From the NCBI RefSeq assembly GCF_016908595.1, contig NZ_JAFBEC010000008.1:124001-188000 (forward strand): a stretch of DNA of 64,000 bases, in the 5' to 3' direction. Shown here piece after piece: positions 1 through 7,624 of the stretch. The DNA comes from Geomicrobium sediminis (lineage in GTDB: Bacteria > Bacillota > Bacilli > Bacillales > Marinococcaceae). Position numbers and translations under genes: made by a program. How positions within the stretch are numbered: position 1 is the first letter of the stretch; each line of letters starts with the position of its first letter. Under the pieces are notes generated by a model. It searched no databases, was not told the origin of the DNA, and saw nothing but the letters and a program-made list of their open reading frames with translations.

Positions 1-12
1 ATTACAGTACCT
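1..12 (-). other. Left attachment half-site of the sigK intervening element
   Basis: Read on the minus strand, the last bases before the window edge are TACTGTAAT. The closing AAT matches the start of the AATGA core seen at the right junction near 53,455. The preceding TACTGT arm recurs in inverted orientation at 53,437-53,445 as TACTGTTAT. If the two ends are joined, the arms form a 9-9-9 dyad, as expected for a serine-recombinase attP. Only the first three core bases are inside the window; the rest and the sigK 3' half are predicted just to the left. Confidence 0.65.
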
Positions 13-16
13 ACGC

Positions 17-1522
17 TTAGAAAGTAATAATCTCTGTTCGATCCTCGTAAATAATAATTTCTCTGATTAGTTTGTTCATGATTTCTTGTTTTTCTTCAAA
101 CTTCAAGTCACCTTGTTTCTCAAAGTAAAAAGATGCCACTTCTTCAAATAAAGCTTCGTCTGCTTGATGACTCTGATACTCTTCGTTCCTTACCTCAAGA
201 TCTTCTAATTTTATTTGCAGCTCTTTTTCCTTTTGAGAATTAGCGTTTAATTGTTCTCGTATTTCTTCTGTAGATATATCTAAATCTCCACTAAAAAGTT
301 CAAACAATCTTTTACGAGCAGATCTTAGTTTTTCAATTTCCTCATTTAATCGAGCAATGTTCTCTTCTTCAAAGTTAGGTACATTCAAATTGTCCTCTTC
401 TGATGTAGCGCTAATCTCGCCGGGGTCATTTAAATAGGCTTCTACCCTTTGCCATACTTCAGTCTCTAGTTGATCGGCATGGATTCGCATTATTGGTCTG
501 CATCCAGGAAACTTCGCGCCTACAGAATTTTTTAGACAAGTATACTCACGTCTATACTTGCTCCAATTCTTAGCGTATCGGCCTGTAATCGTGTTGCCAC
601 ACTTACCACACCTGCAAAGTCCACTTAGCATGTATTTGCGGTTTCCTTGCTTTGTAGAGCGCCTCTTAATGGTTTGCAATTTATTCTGAGCATATTTAAA
701 CGTCTGTTCGTCTATAATTGCTGGTACTTCAATCGTAATCCAGTCTTCTTTAGGTCTTACCGAGATCATTACACGATCTTCTGCTTCACGATACTTGTTT
801 CCAAGCATATCTTCCGTATTCCATTTATTTTGATGGTATACGCCAGTATAGGTCTCGTTGTAGAGGATTTGACGCACAACATTGCGATGCCAAATTCCCT
901 TGCCTCGTTTAGTTGGAATGTTCATTTGGTTAAGGTATCCAGCAATAGAGTTCATACCTTTAATATGAGATGGGGGACTAACAAAAAGACTAAATATCAT
1001 CTGCACTATCTTGGCTTCTTCTTCATTAACTACATACATTCCATTTTCTTTATCATAGCTGTACCCTAACATATGACCGTTTTTAACTACCTTGCCTTTT
1101 TTGGCTTTGTTAAGTCGTCCACGAGACATACGTTCATTAATTTTCTCTTTTTCAAACTCTGCGATTGCACCTCTCATTTGATAAAAAAGCATGCCCTCTG
1201 GAGTTCTTGCAAACTCACCATTCACATATTCTATAGAAGCTTTCTTCTCAATTTCTTCTGTAATGATTAATTGATGGACCAACTTCCTTGATAAACGGTC
1301 AGGATCGTAACAAATTACTTTACTAATGCTACCCTTCTTAATATCCTCTCTTAGCCTTGATAAAGCAGGTCGATCTAACACTGAACCGCTAACACCATCG
1401 TCAATGTATTCAATCGCTTCTTTTGTTTTTGCTTTCTCCTGACAGTCCCGTATCTGCCCCTCGATGCTGTACCCGTGCTTGCTCTGCTCTTCTGTGCTGA
1501 CACGAATGTAAAGTGCTATCAT
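17..1522 (-). CDS. Large serine recombinase, SpoIVCA-like excisionase/integrase
   Basis: Site-specific DNA recombinase of 501 residues, nearly the length of B. subtilis SpoIVCA. The N-terminal resolvase domain begins with the YIRVS motif that supplies the nucleophilic serine (Ser9), with conserved arginine-rich segments to about residue 140. A recombinase domain follows (about 160-290), then a zinc ribbon with CRCGKCG near residue 303 and a second Cys pair near 330-345, then a coiled coil (about 380-450). The ATG is preceded by GGAGAG. It lies at the very end of the element beside the predicted sigK 3' half, on the same strand as sigK. In B. subtilis the equivalent enzyme excises skin in the mother cell to restore sigK; the same role is inferred here from its position and the broken sigK at 53.4 kb. 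I found no convincing SigE promoter upstream. Confidence 0.95.
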   Translation of the reverse strand: MIALYIRVSTEEQSKHGYSIEGQIRDCQEKAKTKEAIEYIDDGVSGSVLDRPALSRLREDIKKGSISKVICYDPDRLSRKLVHQLIITEEIEKKASIEYVNGEFARTPEGMLFYQMRGAIAEFEKEKINERMSRGRLNKAKKGKVVKNGHMLGYSYDKENGMYVVNEEEAKIVQMIFSLFVSPPSHIKGMNSIAGYLNQMNIPTKRGKGIWHRNVVRQILYNETYTGVYHQNKWNTEDMLGNKYREAEDRVMISVRPKEDWITIEVPAIIDEQTFKYAQNKLQTIKRRSTKQGNRKYMLSGLCRCGKCGNTITGRYAKNWSKYRREYTCLKNSVGAKFPGCRPIMRIHADQLETEVWQRVEAYLNDPGEISATSEEDNLNVPNFEEENIARLNEEIEKLRSARKRLFELFSGDLDISTEEIREQLNANSQKEKELQIKLEDLEVRNEEYQSHQADEALFEEVASFYFEKQGDLKFEEKQEIMNKLIREIIIYEDRTEIITF

Positions 1523-1622
1523 TTGTCTTCACTCTCCGCTTTTGGTAATAGCTTTTCATAAGCGCATAACATTCACGCCTCATCTCACTCGCTGATTCGC
1601 CTTCTTTTAAAATTACACGCAT
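1410..1622 (-). CDS. Small ORF overlapping the recombinase start
   Basis: A 70-residue reading frame with a strong GGAGGTG ribosome binding site 7 bases before its ATG. Its 3' half overlaps the first 113 bases of the recombinase gene in another frame, and the recombinase Shine-Dalgarno lies inside it, so the two may be translationally coupled. The N-terminal 35 residues are mixed charged and aromatic (KEGESASEMRREC, YYQKRR); the overlapping tail is low-complexity and basic. No family recognised. The good RBS argues for real translation, but a short leader peptide is equally possible. Confidence 0.45.
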   Translation of the reverse strand: MRVILKEGESASEMRRECYALMKSYYQKRRVKTNDSTLHSCQHRRAEQARVQHRGADTGLSGESKNKRSD

Positions 1623-1702
1623 ATCGCCACACCTCCATTTTATAAATATGAAGGTGCAGCTTGTACTCTTGACAATTACATTTCTAATATTTAGTAAAAA
1701 AA

Positions 1703-1730
1703 GAGCACGCTTTTACGCATACTCTTTTTG
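1703..1730 (-). terminator. Rho-independent terminator after the WYL-like gene
   Basis: On the minus strand GAGTATGC and GCGTGCTC pair (two G-U) around a GTAAAA loop, followed by a run of seven T. It overlaps the last codons of the gene ending at 1713 and separates that operon from the recombinase. Confidence 0.75.
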
Positions 1731-1928
1731 CTTTTCTGCTGCTAAAATATTTACAACTTGCATTGTTCTTATATCTTCTCGTTTATGACACCAGACCAGT
1801 GCGGTTTTTTTATCCATCCTACGGACAGTTACTAATCGTTGACTTAATGATCCATCCTTTGCTTCATATATAATGTTCACGGGTTCTCCTGATGATAAAG
1901 AGTGTTGCAATACATAACTATTCATCAC
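1713..1928 (-). CDS. Small WYL-like protein
   Basis: A 71-residue protein whose order of elements (NIIYEAKDG, a QRLVTVRR strand, ALVWCHKREDIRTMQVVNILAA) resembles the core of a WYL ligand/nucleic-acid sensing fold: a short beta barrel ending in an R-T-F/M-x-V-x-x-I-L strand. It overlaps the upstream LexA-like gene by four bases (ATGA), so both are in one operon. It has no DNA-binding domain of its own and could work with the LexA-like neighbour. The WYL assignment is by pattern only. Confidence 0.6.
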   Translation of the reverse strand: MMNSYVLQHSLSSGEPVNIIYEAKDGSLSQRLVTVRRMDKKTALVWCHKREDIRTMQVVNILAAEKQKEYA

Positions 1929-2140
1929 GTAACCTCCCGTTTAAGTATTTTCAGTGTTCGAGGTTTGTCGTACTCCCAAGTTACGATACCTTTCGCCTTC
2001 AAACGGCTAAACAGCGTATGTACAGCTGACACCGCCTTCACGCCAAGCAATTCTGCCAATTCACGAAACGTGGGAGCGTAACCGTTATTTTCAATATAAG
2101 TAATTGCAACTTTTAAAGCCTCTTCTTGTTTCTTAGTCAT
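1925..2140 (-). CDS. LexA-type winged-helix DNA-binding protein lacking the peptidase domain
   Basis: About 71 residues from the ATG at 2140, chosen over an upstream GTG because GGAG lies 8 bases before it. The sequence follows the LexA N-terminal domain closely: TKKQEEALKVAITYIENNGY, APTFRELAELLGV, a recognition helix and SRLKAKGIV. There is no C-terminal S24 self-cleavage domain, so it cannot be inactivated by RecA in the usual way. Its promoter carries a DinR/LexA box in the -35/-10 spacer, so it may compete with, or be repressed by, host LexA. Confidence 0.75.
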   Translation of the reverse strand: MTKKQEEALKVAITYIENNGYAPTFRELAELLGVKAVSAVHTLFSRLKAKGIVTWEYDKPRTLKILKREVT

Positions 2141-2167
2141 CTTCACCACTCCGTTCTATTTGATCTC

Positions 2168-2228
2168 ATAATATACGAACATACATTCGAAATCAAGACT
2201 TTTTATCGAACTTTTGTTCGTGTATAAT
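2168..2228. promoter_or_regulatory. Divergent SOS-type promoter region with two LexA/DinR boxes
   Basis: CGAACATACATTCG at 2176-2189 has one mismatch to the Bacillus DinR box (CGAACRNRYGTTYC), and CGAACTTTTGTTCG at 2207-2220 is a perfect inverted repeat. Leftward promoter: TTGATT (2196-2191), 17-base spacer containing the first box, TATTAT (2173-2168). Rightward promoter: TATAAT at 2223-2228 with the second box immediately upstream. A third, reversed GTTC-N4-GAAC lies just downstream (about 2230-2241). Confidence 0.8.
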
Positions 2229-2265
2229 CGTTCATATAGAACATAATAACTATGGAGGTGCCCTT

Positions 2266-2484
2266 TTGAACCGTAATTGGAGTACGATTGTGAACACGAT
2301 TAACATATCAAGATCACTTAACAATCAAATAAGCATCACCTATTATAACGATGGAGAACAAACGGCCATAGGAAAAATCACCAAAATCGATAACACTGAC
2401 CGCCAACTAACCCTAAAGCACAGACAAGATTTTTGGGTGCTACAGTACAAATACATCATCGATGCCTCGGTGATCGCATCATGA
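2266..2484 (+). CDS. Small YolD-associated protein
   Basis: A 72-residue protein with an RBS (GGAGGTG) directly after the SOS-box promoter. It contains ISITYYNDGEQ and a TKIDNTDRQL strand, resembling the C-terminal beta part of YolD-like proteins and likewise of WYL/SH3-type barrels. Its stop overlaps the start of the next gene (ATGA at 2481-2484), so the two are co-expressed. Specific function unknown; DNA-damage induction is inferred from the promoter. Confidence 0.6.
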   Translation: MNRNWSTIVNTINISRSLNNQISITYYNDGEQTAIGKITKIDNTDRQLTLKHRQDFWVLQYKYIIDASVIAS

Positions 2485-2828
2485 AAGGCAACAAATTAAG
2501 TCCAGGATCAAATATGCGATGGGAGTCCATGCGGATGATTTTGCCCGAACAACGTGAAGAGTGGTTAAAGCATCAGCATGATAATAAAAAGGTCAAACAA
2601 CCTTTGCTCGATGAACAACAGTGGGAAGATTTCGGAAGGGTCATCGGCGAGTGCATGGAGTACAAACACTTGATACGGTTTGAATATTGGGAAGATGGGT
2701 TTTTCTACGAGATCCTCGGTGAGTGTCACTTTATAAACGGTAATCAAAAACAATTTCATATCGTAGACACAGACGATGAAATCCACTATCTAAAATTCGA
2801 ATTCATCTCAGATATAAAACCCCAGTAA
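2481..2828 (+). CDS. YolD-like protein
   Basis: A 115-residue protein; the ATG at 2481 is preferred because it overlaps the previous stop as ATGA. It shows the YolD-family layout: an N-terminal segment MRWESMRMILPEQREEW, a helical DEQQWEDFGRVIGECMEYKH and a strand-rich LIRFEYWEDGFF region. YolD-like genes are usually paired with UvrX/Y-family DNA polymerase genes in SOS operons. No polymerase is present here, so the gene has been separated from that partner or acts alone. Confidence 0.75.
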   Translation: MKGNKLSPGSNMRWESMRMILPEQREEWLKHQHDNKKVKQPLLDEQQWEDFGRVIGECMEYKHLIRFEYWEDGFFYEILGECHFINGNQKQFHIVDTDDEIHYLKFEFISDIKPQ

Positions 2829-2841
2829 TAACTACTGGGGT
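2819..2841. terminator. Shared terminator between convergent operons
   Basis: Perfect 9-bp inverted repeat ACCCCAGTA / TACTGGGGT with a 5-base loop. On the minus strand it is followed by TTTTATAT, so it should terminate the operon ending at 2851; on the plus strand it overlaps the YolD-like stop. Confidence 0.75.
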
Positions 2842-2850
2842 CATGTATAT

Positions 2851-3294
2851 TCATATTGATTCACCAATAGAAACCAGCAAATCCATAAACAACGGAGACA
2901 ATTGTAGCAGTATATAGCCAATGGACGCTTGCATCAAAAGACTGTAACCACGCTCTTTCATCCCCAACATAACGAATATTCCACCTACTGTTACCATTAC
3001 TCCAGCTAGAGGCAAACTTAAATTTTGTAATAAATCAATTAAGGGGTCAAAACTGTGTACAATTCTAGACTTTACACCATCCCCTAAGGCTCCTACAGGT
3101 ATTGCTTCTGCAGCGTTTACCATTGAAAAAAGCCAAGGTTGCACCGCAATCCCTCCTGAAATTGCGGTTGCGGTCGTTAAGGCGACTAATTTTTCTTCTT
3201 TCTTCCTTTCTTTTCTGCTTTTATGATGATCGCCTCGCATGAATTCTTGAACAGTAAATGATTCAACTTTACGGAAGCTGTCAAAATAACTCAT
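2851..3294 (-). CDS. Small multi-pass membrane protein, pilin-like layout
   Basis: A 147-residue protein with a basic N terminus (KSRKERKKEEK, about residues 26-36), a first hydrophobic segment near 37-60, then two well-formed membrane helices (about 96-116 and 122-142). This is the organisation of small VirB2/TrbC-like type IV secretion subunits, but no family assignment is secure. Its ATG overlaps the preceding stop (ATGA). It is the last gene of an operon with a basic protein, a replication-relaxation protein and an FtsK-like ATPase, so a role at the membrane with that ATPase is inferred. Confidence 0.55.
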   Translation of the reverse strand: MSYFDSFRKVESFTVQEFMRGDHHKSRKERKKEEKLVALTTATAISGGIAVQPWLFSMVNAAEAIPVGALGDGVKSRIVHSFDPLIDLLQNLSLPLAGVMVTVGGIFVMLGMKERGYSLLMQASIGYILLQLSPLFMDLLVSIGESI

Positions 3295-3533
3295 GATTTA
3301 ATCACCCTTTTCAATGTGTTAAGTTGAATTCTCCTCTTCGATCCGTTTGGTGAATACGTTAAATATGCCTCCAACCCTACACGTCCTACTTTTTTAGCGC
3401 GGGCAACTGCTTTTTTTCGTTTTGACTGTTTCTTTTTTGATTTTGCTTTGGTAGTCCTACTCTTGTATTCAGAGTTTTTCAGTGATCGTGAGTTACTTTT
3501 GGTTTTAGGAGCTGCGCTCTTTCTCTTAGCCAT
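3291..3533 (-). CDS. Very basic small protein
   Basis: An 80-residue protein from the ATG at 3533, which overlaps the previous stop as TGATG. About 40 percent of residues 1-50 are Lys or Arg, with Ser/Thr/Ala between them. The C-terminal 30 residues (GLEAYLTYSPNGSKRRIQL) are more ordered. It probably binds nucleic acid non-specifically. Tightly coupled to its neighbours on both sides. Confidence 0.65.
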   Translation of the reverse strand: MAKRKSAAPKTKSNSRSLKNSEYKSRTTKAKSKKKQSKRKKAVARAKKVGRVGLEAYLTYSPNGSKRRIQLNTLKRVIKS

Positions 3534-4141
3534 CACACAACCCCCATTGCTGATAAGTCATCTGCTGTGAGGACGACGTGATTTATGCCTCGTTCAATGC
3601 ACTCTTTAGATAGTGTAGATTCTCTTGACTTAAGGCTTGTGAGCCAAACCAGGTTAAATGGCTCTTCACTGTTAGAACTTAGTTCGTTGTATCGTTCGAT
3701 CTTTTTAACGTTTTCTTTCATCGCTTGTCTATGGTCCACTTCAACAAAACATGCTTTTCCTTCATATTTAAAAAAGGCGTCTGCTACTACCTGCCGATCC
3801 CCGATACTTATACGAGCTTCATTCCTCCAACTAGATGGAAAACCGTACATAATGTAAAGATTATTACGCATTAAAATATGATCGATTTGATTAGTTTTCT
3901 TGACCACTTTGCTACTGTTCACACACTCTCGACCCTTTTTATTTAAATAATAGACTTTTTTATTGCCATGCTGAAATGAGTGCAGATACTCTGACATGCT
4001 ACGTAACAGACGATTAGTATTAGCAATGCTCTTGGTATTATGAATTCGCATAAGCTGCTGTCCAGTCAATAAATCAAGTCTCCTCAATGACAATAGGATA
4101 TTTTCGATTCTTTGTAGGTACACAGAGGTCTTGTGATGCAT
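3533..4141 (-). CDS. Replication-relaxation family protein
   Basis: A 202-residue protein resembling the replication-relaxation (Replic_Relax) family found on plasmids, integrative elements and phages. An N-terminal winged helix covers LSLRRLDLLTGQQLMRIHN and the following RLLRSMSEYLHSF segment to about residue 75 (VYYLNKKGRECV). A nuclease-like alpha/beta core follows, with FVEVDHRQ near residue 135 and FNLVWLTS near 165. An AAGGGG site precedes its ATG, and it overlaps the 3' end of the FtsK-like gene by 68 bases. Its likely role is plasmid-type replication or mobilisation; the exact activity is unproven. Confidence 0.7.
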   Translation of the reverse strand: MHHKTSVYLQRIENILLSLRRLDLLTGQQLMRIHNTKSIANTNRLLRSMSEYLHSFQHGNKKVYYLNKKGRECVNSSKVVKKTNQIDHILMRNNLYIMYGFPSSWRNEARISIGDRQVVADAFFKYEGKACFVEVDHRQAMKENVKKIERYNELSSNSEEPFNLVWLTSLKSRESTLSKECIERGINHVVLTADDLSAMGVV

Positions 4142-5390
4142 GATTCACATCCCCTTCTCGTGGTCTAATATTCACATGAGGTGCTATCTTCTCATTGATA
4201 ACAGCGTTGCTCATAAACGGCACTTGGACGATCGTTTTCTTAGTTCGTTTATAAATGCCACGTCCCTTTATATCAGGTAATTCCTCTGCTCCACCCTCAT
4301 CAATCGTTGCGATCGATGCTACCTGAGACTGTAAAACAAATGTCAGTCTCGCTCCTACGTTTTGCCGCACCTGCGATGGCAACGTCTCATTAGTCGGATA
4401 TTGAGTGCCGTAAACTAAACGGTATCCAGCGCCACGTCCTAATCTTGCTATCGTTTTAATGTGTTCAAGAGCTTTAGGTGCGCTTTGTGCTAACTCGCCA
4501 CCTTCATCAAGCACCACAAAATGACGCTTCTTTATGCCTGCTTCTCTTACGTCTTCATAATTATTGGCTACACAATTTGCTGTCTGACGCTTCATGTCAT
4601 CGACGATCGCTGCAAGAGATTCTTTAGCATCCTCTGGATCGGTGACAATCCGTTTCACTTGTTTGCAATCTTTAAAACGAGCAAATGCTGAGCCTTCTTT
4701 TAGATCAAACAATGAAAACTCAACGTCGTCAGGGTTTTGCTCGATGAGTGTTGTAATCATGGACTTCAAATATACCGATTTCCCGTATCCACTAGCTCCC
4801 GCAACGATCAAATGCGCCACTTCTTCAAAATCATGAAAGATTACTCCTTCACGCTCCTTGCCAACGCAGACGGACCAAGTCTTTGACCTGTGTTGCTCAT
4901 CATTCCAATGAAGCTCATTTGGTAGCCGTTCATCATACACTCGTACCTTCATCATCCCATCAAAATACAGAGACACCTCTTTCATAGCTTTCATGTGCCA
5001 TGGGTTCATGATTCGTTTAATATCCCTTATAAAATTACAGTTAGGCCGTAGCTTTAAATAATCCTTTAGCGATACTTCTGCTTTCTTAATGTTCAAACCA
5101 TCTTCAATCAGTTGTTTCCTTGATTCAATATCTTCAAATCCAATCCCCAACGGCAGCTGAAAAACATACTCGTAACCATCAGCAATTTTTCTTTTACGAT
5201 GCAGCCTTATGGTCCTTTCTTTTATGCCGTCATTAATTCTGCAACCGTTGCTGTACAAGATCTGTTGTATTTTCTTACCGTCATTAATTGGTTGATTTGT
5301 ACTTTTAAATTTTGTGAAACCGATGACCCCAAGTGCGACTACAGAACTTCCAATTTTCACAGACGTCAATCCAGCTAGCTCTAAAAGCAA
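4074..5390 (-). CDS. FtsK/SpoIIIE-type DNA translocase (TraB/coupling-protein like)
   Basis: A 438-residue ATPase starting at a TTG with GGGAGGTG 7 bases upstream. A short hydrophobic N-terminal segment (about 8-25) suggests membrane attachment. Walker A is GASGYGKS near residue 200, and Walker B HFVVLDEGGE near 292 is followed by ARLGRGAGYRLVYGTQ, the usual FtsK/HerA order. It is much shorter than chromosomal SpoIIIE and lacks the long linker and gamma domain, matching the coupling proteins of conjugative elements (YdcQ type) and FtsK-like proteins of some Bacillus phages. It leads the operon down to 2851. Confidence 0.85.
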   Translation of the reverse strand: MLLELAGLTSVKIGSSVVALGVIGFTKFKSTNQPINDGKKIQQILYSNGCRINDGIKERTIRLHRKRKIADGYEYVFQLPLGIGFEDIESRKQLIEDGLNIKKAEVSLKDYLKLRPNCNFIRDIKRIMNPWHMKAMKEVSLYFDGMMKVRVYDERLPNELHWNDEQHRSKTWSVCVGKEREGVIFHDFEEVAHLIVAGASGYGKSVYLKSMITTLIEQNPDDVEFSLFDLKEGSAFARFKDCKQVKRIVTDPEDAKESLAAIVDDMKRQTANCVANNYEDVREAGIKKRHFVVLDEGGELAQSAPKALEHIKTIARLGRGAGYRLVYGTQYPTNETLPSQVRQNVGARLTFVLQSQVASIATIDEGGAEELPDIKGRGIYKRTKKTIVQVPFMSNAVINEKIAPHVNIRPREGDVNHASQDLCVPTKNRKYPIVIEET

Positions 5391-5620
5391 TTTCCCACCT
5401 CCCCGAAAGTATTTACATAGTAAATAGTTGGGCTTTTAAGTTTGAGTAATTATTTGCTGGATCCGTTGCTACCGTTGATTTTCAAGTATTAAGATTTTCA
5501 TGATGTGCTGTCACTTATTAGATAATATTGCAGTCTGCATGTACTTTATATCTTGTCTTAATAAAAAAAATTAAAGGACATGTAATATTTCTGTCTAATA
5601 TAAAATTAGGGGTGAACCGA

Positions 5621-5830
5621 ATGGAATTTAGATGTAGATTAAAAATTATCCTGTGGGAAAAAAATATAAAACAAGGAGAGTTTGCTAAAGCAGTCGGTAT
5701 TAGTCAAGCTGGTATTAGTTCATTAGTTAATAATAAATCATTACCAACATTTGAAAATGCATATAAGATATGCAAAGAATTAGGTATGGAGGTATATGAA
5801 ATTTGGGAGGAAGAAAATGAGGAGTTATAA
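5621..5830 (+). CDS. Small XRE-family HTH regulator
   Basis: A 69-residue protein, start chosen at 5621 where AGGGGTG lies 6-7 bases upstream. Helix-turn-helix: KQGEFAKAVGISQAGISSLVNN, typical of single-domain Cro/XRE regulators. It diverges from the FtsK-like operon across a 230-base AT-rich region (5391-5620), so it is well placed to control that promoter. It probably forms an operon with the gene starting at 5832. Confidence 0.8.
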   Translation: MEFRCRLKIILWEKNIKQGEFAKAVGISQAGISSLVNNKSLPTFENAYKICKELGMEVYEIWEEENEEL

Positions 5831-5831
5831 A

Positions 5832-6197
5832 ATGAAGACAACCGTCAAAGCAAAAAAGGTTAGCTTGAAAACGTCCAATGAAATTGAAACCTTTGGTATT
5901 TTAAGTCATGGTAATAACCGTATTTTGAAAACAAACAAACGCATGATCAATCTTATAGGAGAAATGAGAGCCTCTTTCTTGGATATAAATCAATACGGCC
6001 TCGAAAATTGTATAATGGCATATGGAGAAGAAATTGTAAGTGGCACATATTATTTAGAATTAGAGGATAAAAACATTTATGGGAATGTTTTATTTTTTGG
6101 TAAGTCAAATCAATTTTTAACCGATTTTCCAATTGAAGCTATAGAGGACTTAAATAGATTTATAAACAACCATATCAAAATGCAAAAAGACGAATAA
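5832..6197 (+). CDS. Hypothetical protein downstream of the XRE regulator
   Basis: A 121-residue protein from the ATG at 5832, which has GGAG 7 bases upstream, inside the end of the regulator gene. Mixed charged N terminus (TTVKAKKVSLKTS), then a middle region IMAYGEEIVSGTYYLELEDK that looks beta-rich. No recognisable family. The two-gene arrangement with a small XRE regulator is compatible with a toxin-antitoxin or autoregulated pair, but nothing in the sequence proves this. Confidence 0.6.
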   Translation: MKTTVKAKKVSLKTSNEIETFGILSHGNNRILKTNKRMINLIGEMRASFLDINQYGLENCIMAYGEEIVSGTYYLELEDKNIYGNVLFFGKSNQFLTDFPIEAIEDLNRFINNHIKMQKDE

Positions 6198-6226
6198 AAA
6201 CCCCCACCTTTCTGAGAGGATGGGGG
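6196..6226 (-). terminator. Terminator-like hairpin
   Basis: CCCCCACC / GGATGGGGG stem (6201-6226); on the minus strand it is followed by TTTTTATT. It can end leftward transcripts that escape the lysis-operon terminator, and sits just after the plus-strand stop at 6197. Confidence 0.6.
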
Positions 6227-6308
6227 ACGGTACAGAGAGAACAATGCTCAAATCTATTCTTCCTAGTTAAATATACTGATAATTCTATTTTTAGTCAATC
6301 TGAAAATA

Positions 6309-6338
6309 TAAAAAAAGACCCCCACAATATGTGAGGGG
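6309..6338 (-). terminator. Terminator of the late/lysis operon
   Basis: Stem CCCCCAC / GTGAGGGG with one bulge at 6319-6338; on the minus strand it is followed by TCTTTTTTT. It lies about 60 bases beyond the amidase stop. Confidence 0.75.
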
Positions 6339-6398
6339 AATTGACTTAAATAAGAGAATTTCTATTTCAAATATAATCTGATTCGTTTATCTTTTCAA

Positions 6399-7364
6399 CT
6401 AAACGTGCTTAAGACCTCGAACAACTTTTTCACCTTGCAATCTCAAAAGTTCTTCTTGCGTCATCGTACCCTCTTCAATCTTCTCAACCCAAGACTGTTG
6501 AATTGCTTGGTCACCATTGATCGATTTATCTGCCCAAGCCTTGATGATCGGTGTCCAGACAGTACGTGTGTTGTGGTTAAGGCGCTCATTGCGTCCAATC
6601 ATCGTTACGGCTTGCGCTCGAGTCACACTATGATTTGGTTTTTCTCCATTGGTGACGCCTTCTCTAACCTTCAATTCCATAAACTCACGGTGTACCTCTG
6701 GTACGGTTTCGCTAGGCTCATCCTTGTGTAACGTAGCTTTTGTTAACACACCAATAGCATCGCTAGTTGTTAATTCACCATCTTCATATGCTTTCTTTTC
6801 GTTAGGATTTCCATGTTCAGCTAGTACCTCTTCGAATAGTTCTTTTGAGCTACCCCATGTAAAACCAAGTGCAGTCACATATTTCACCTCTTCCTTCGGA
6901 TTATGAACAATTGACTTAACTTCTTCTGATTGCCCGATTAAGCGTTTAAACCGTGCCCACGGGAAGTTGCGACCAGGGCAACTTGTATTGCCAACATCAC
7001 TATGACGGTACACATCGTTTGCCGTTAACCCGTGTTGACGTATAAGCTTACGTACCTCTTGTACAAAACGTAAGAATAGTTCTTCGTCGATGTGTTCAAC
7101 ATCGTAGTTTCCTTCCACACAAACGCCTAATGAATCGCTATTGTTATTGGCAGCGTGCGCCCCTACATTAAGACCTCTAAGCTCATAATATTCATGGTTC
7201 TTTTGCAGATAGTAATTGTAACCAGCCCCAGACCAGCCTTGGTTGCGATGTTGGTTATGAACCTGTAAATATGAGTAACGGACAGCGCCGGGATGGTGAA
7301 TGATAATCCGTCTAACCTGACGGATTGGTGTAAGACTTCCCCACCTTAAAGTAGGTTTAATCAA
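6399..7364 (-). CDS. Endolysin: N-acetylmuramoyl-L-alanine amidase (Amidase_2)
   Basis: Phage lysin of 321 residues starting at TTG with GGAGGG 7 bases before it. The catalytic domain (about 15-145) has the amidase_2/PGRP zinc ligands: His in IIIHHPG, His in YRHSDVGNTSCPG, and the Cys/Asp position in the same segment, with GAGYNYYLQ between them. The C-terminal half (about 225-320) contains VTRAQAVTMIGR and IIKAWADK, similar to SLH-like wall-binding repeats. It cuts the amide bond between muramic acid and the stem peptide at the end of infection. It follows the two holin genes, the usual lysis order. Confidence 0.93.
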   Translation of the reverse strand: MIKPTLRWGSLTPIRQVRRIIIHHPGAVRYSYLQVHNQHRNQGWSGAGYNYYLQKNHEYYELRGLNVGAHAANNNSDSLGVCVEGNYDVEHIDEELFLRFVQEVRKLIRQHGLTANDVYRHSDVGNTSCPGRNFPWARFKRLIGQSEEVKSIVHNPKEEVKYVTALGFTWGSSKELFEEVLAEHGNPNEKKAYEDGELTTSDAIGVLTKATLHKDEPSETVPEVHREFMELKVREGVTNGEKPNHSVTRAQAVTMIGRNERLNHNTRTVWTPIIKAWADKSINGDQAIQQSWVEKIEEGTMTQEELLRLQGEKVVRGLKHV

Positions 7365-7366
7365 AT

Positions 7367-7624
7367 TTATCCCTCCTTGCTAGGTTTAACGTGCTTCGTG
7401 AGCTCAAACAAACCAACCGCTGCTAGTCCACTGATGCCACCTGCCCATAAACGCTCAACCAGATCCAAGTCGGTAAACGTAAATGCTGCCGCACCTAATC
7501 CAATACCGATAGTAAGCGCAATAAGAGGCAATAACCGGTTACCAATACCTGACTGTTTTACTAACTGCACAACCCCTGCTGTTACAGGTCCAATAATAGA
7601 TGCTAATACTAAAATCTCTGTCAT
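7367..7624 (-). CDS. Holin (A118-type, class II)
   Basis: An 85-residue protein with two hydrophobic helices (about 5-23 and 33-52) plus a third weakly hydrophobic stretch, a TDLDLVERLWAGG turn and a charged tail KHVKPSKEG. The pattern EILVLASIIGPVTAG-x-QLVKQ is close to Listeria A118-type holins. It would form the inner-membrane lesion that releases the amidase. It overlaps the upstream holin gene by four bases. Confidence 0.8.
   Translation of the reverse strand: MTEILVLASIIGPVTAGVVQLVKQSGIGNRLLPLIALTIGIGLGAAAFTFTDLDLVERLWAGGISGLAAVGLFELTKHVKPSKEG

Noticed and set aside
647-1270. Two open plus-strand frames opposite the recombinase gene
   Set aside because: They lie fully inside a gene with strong family motifs, have no RBS and show Phe/Tyr/Cys-rich antisense composition.
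1623-1700. A SigE-type promoter before the recombinase, as reported for spoIVCA
   Set aside because: A CATATTTA segment exists, but no matching -35 at 13-15 bases; the evidence is too weak to call.
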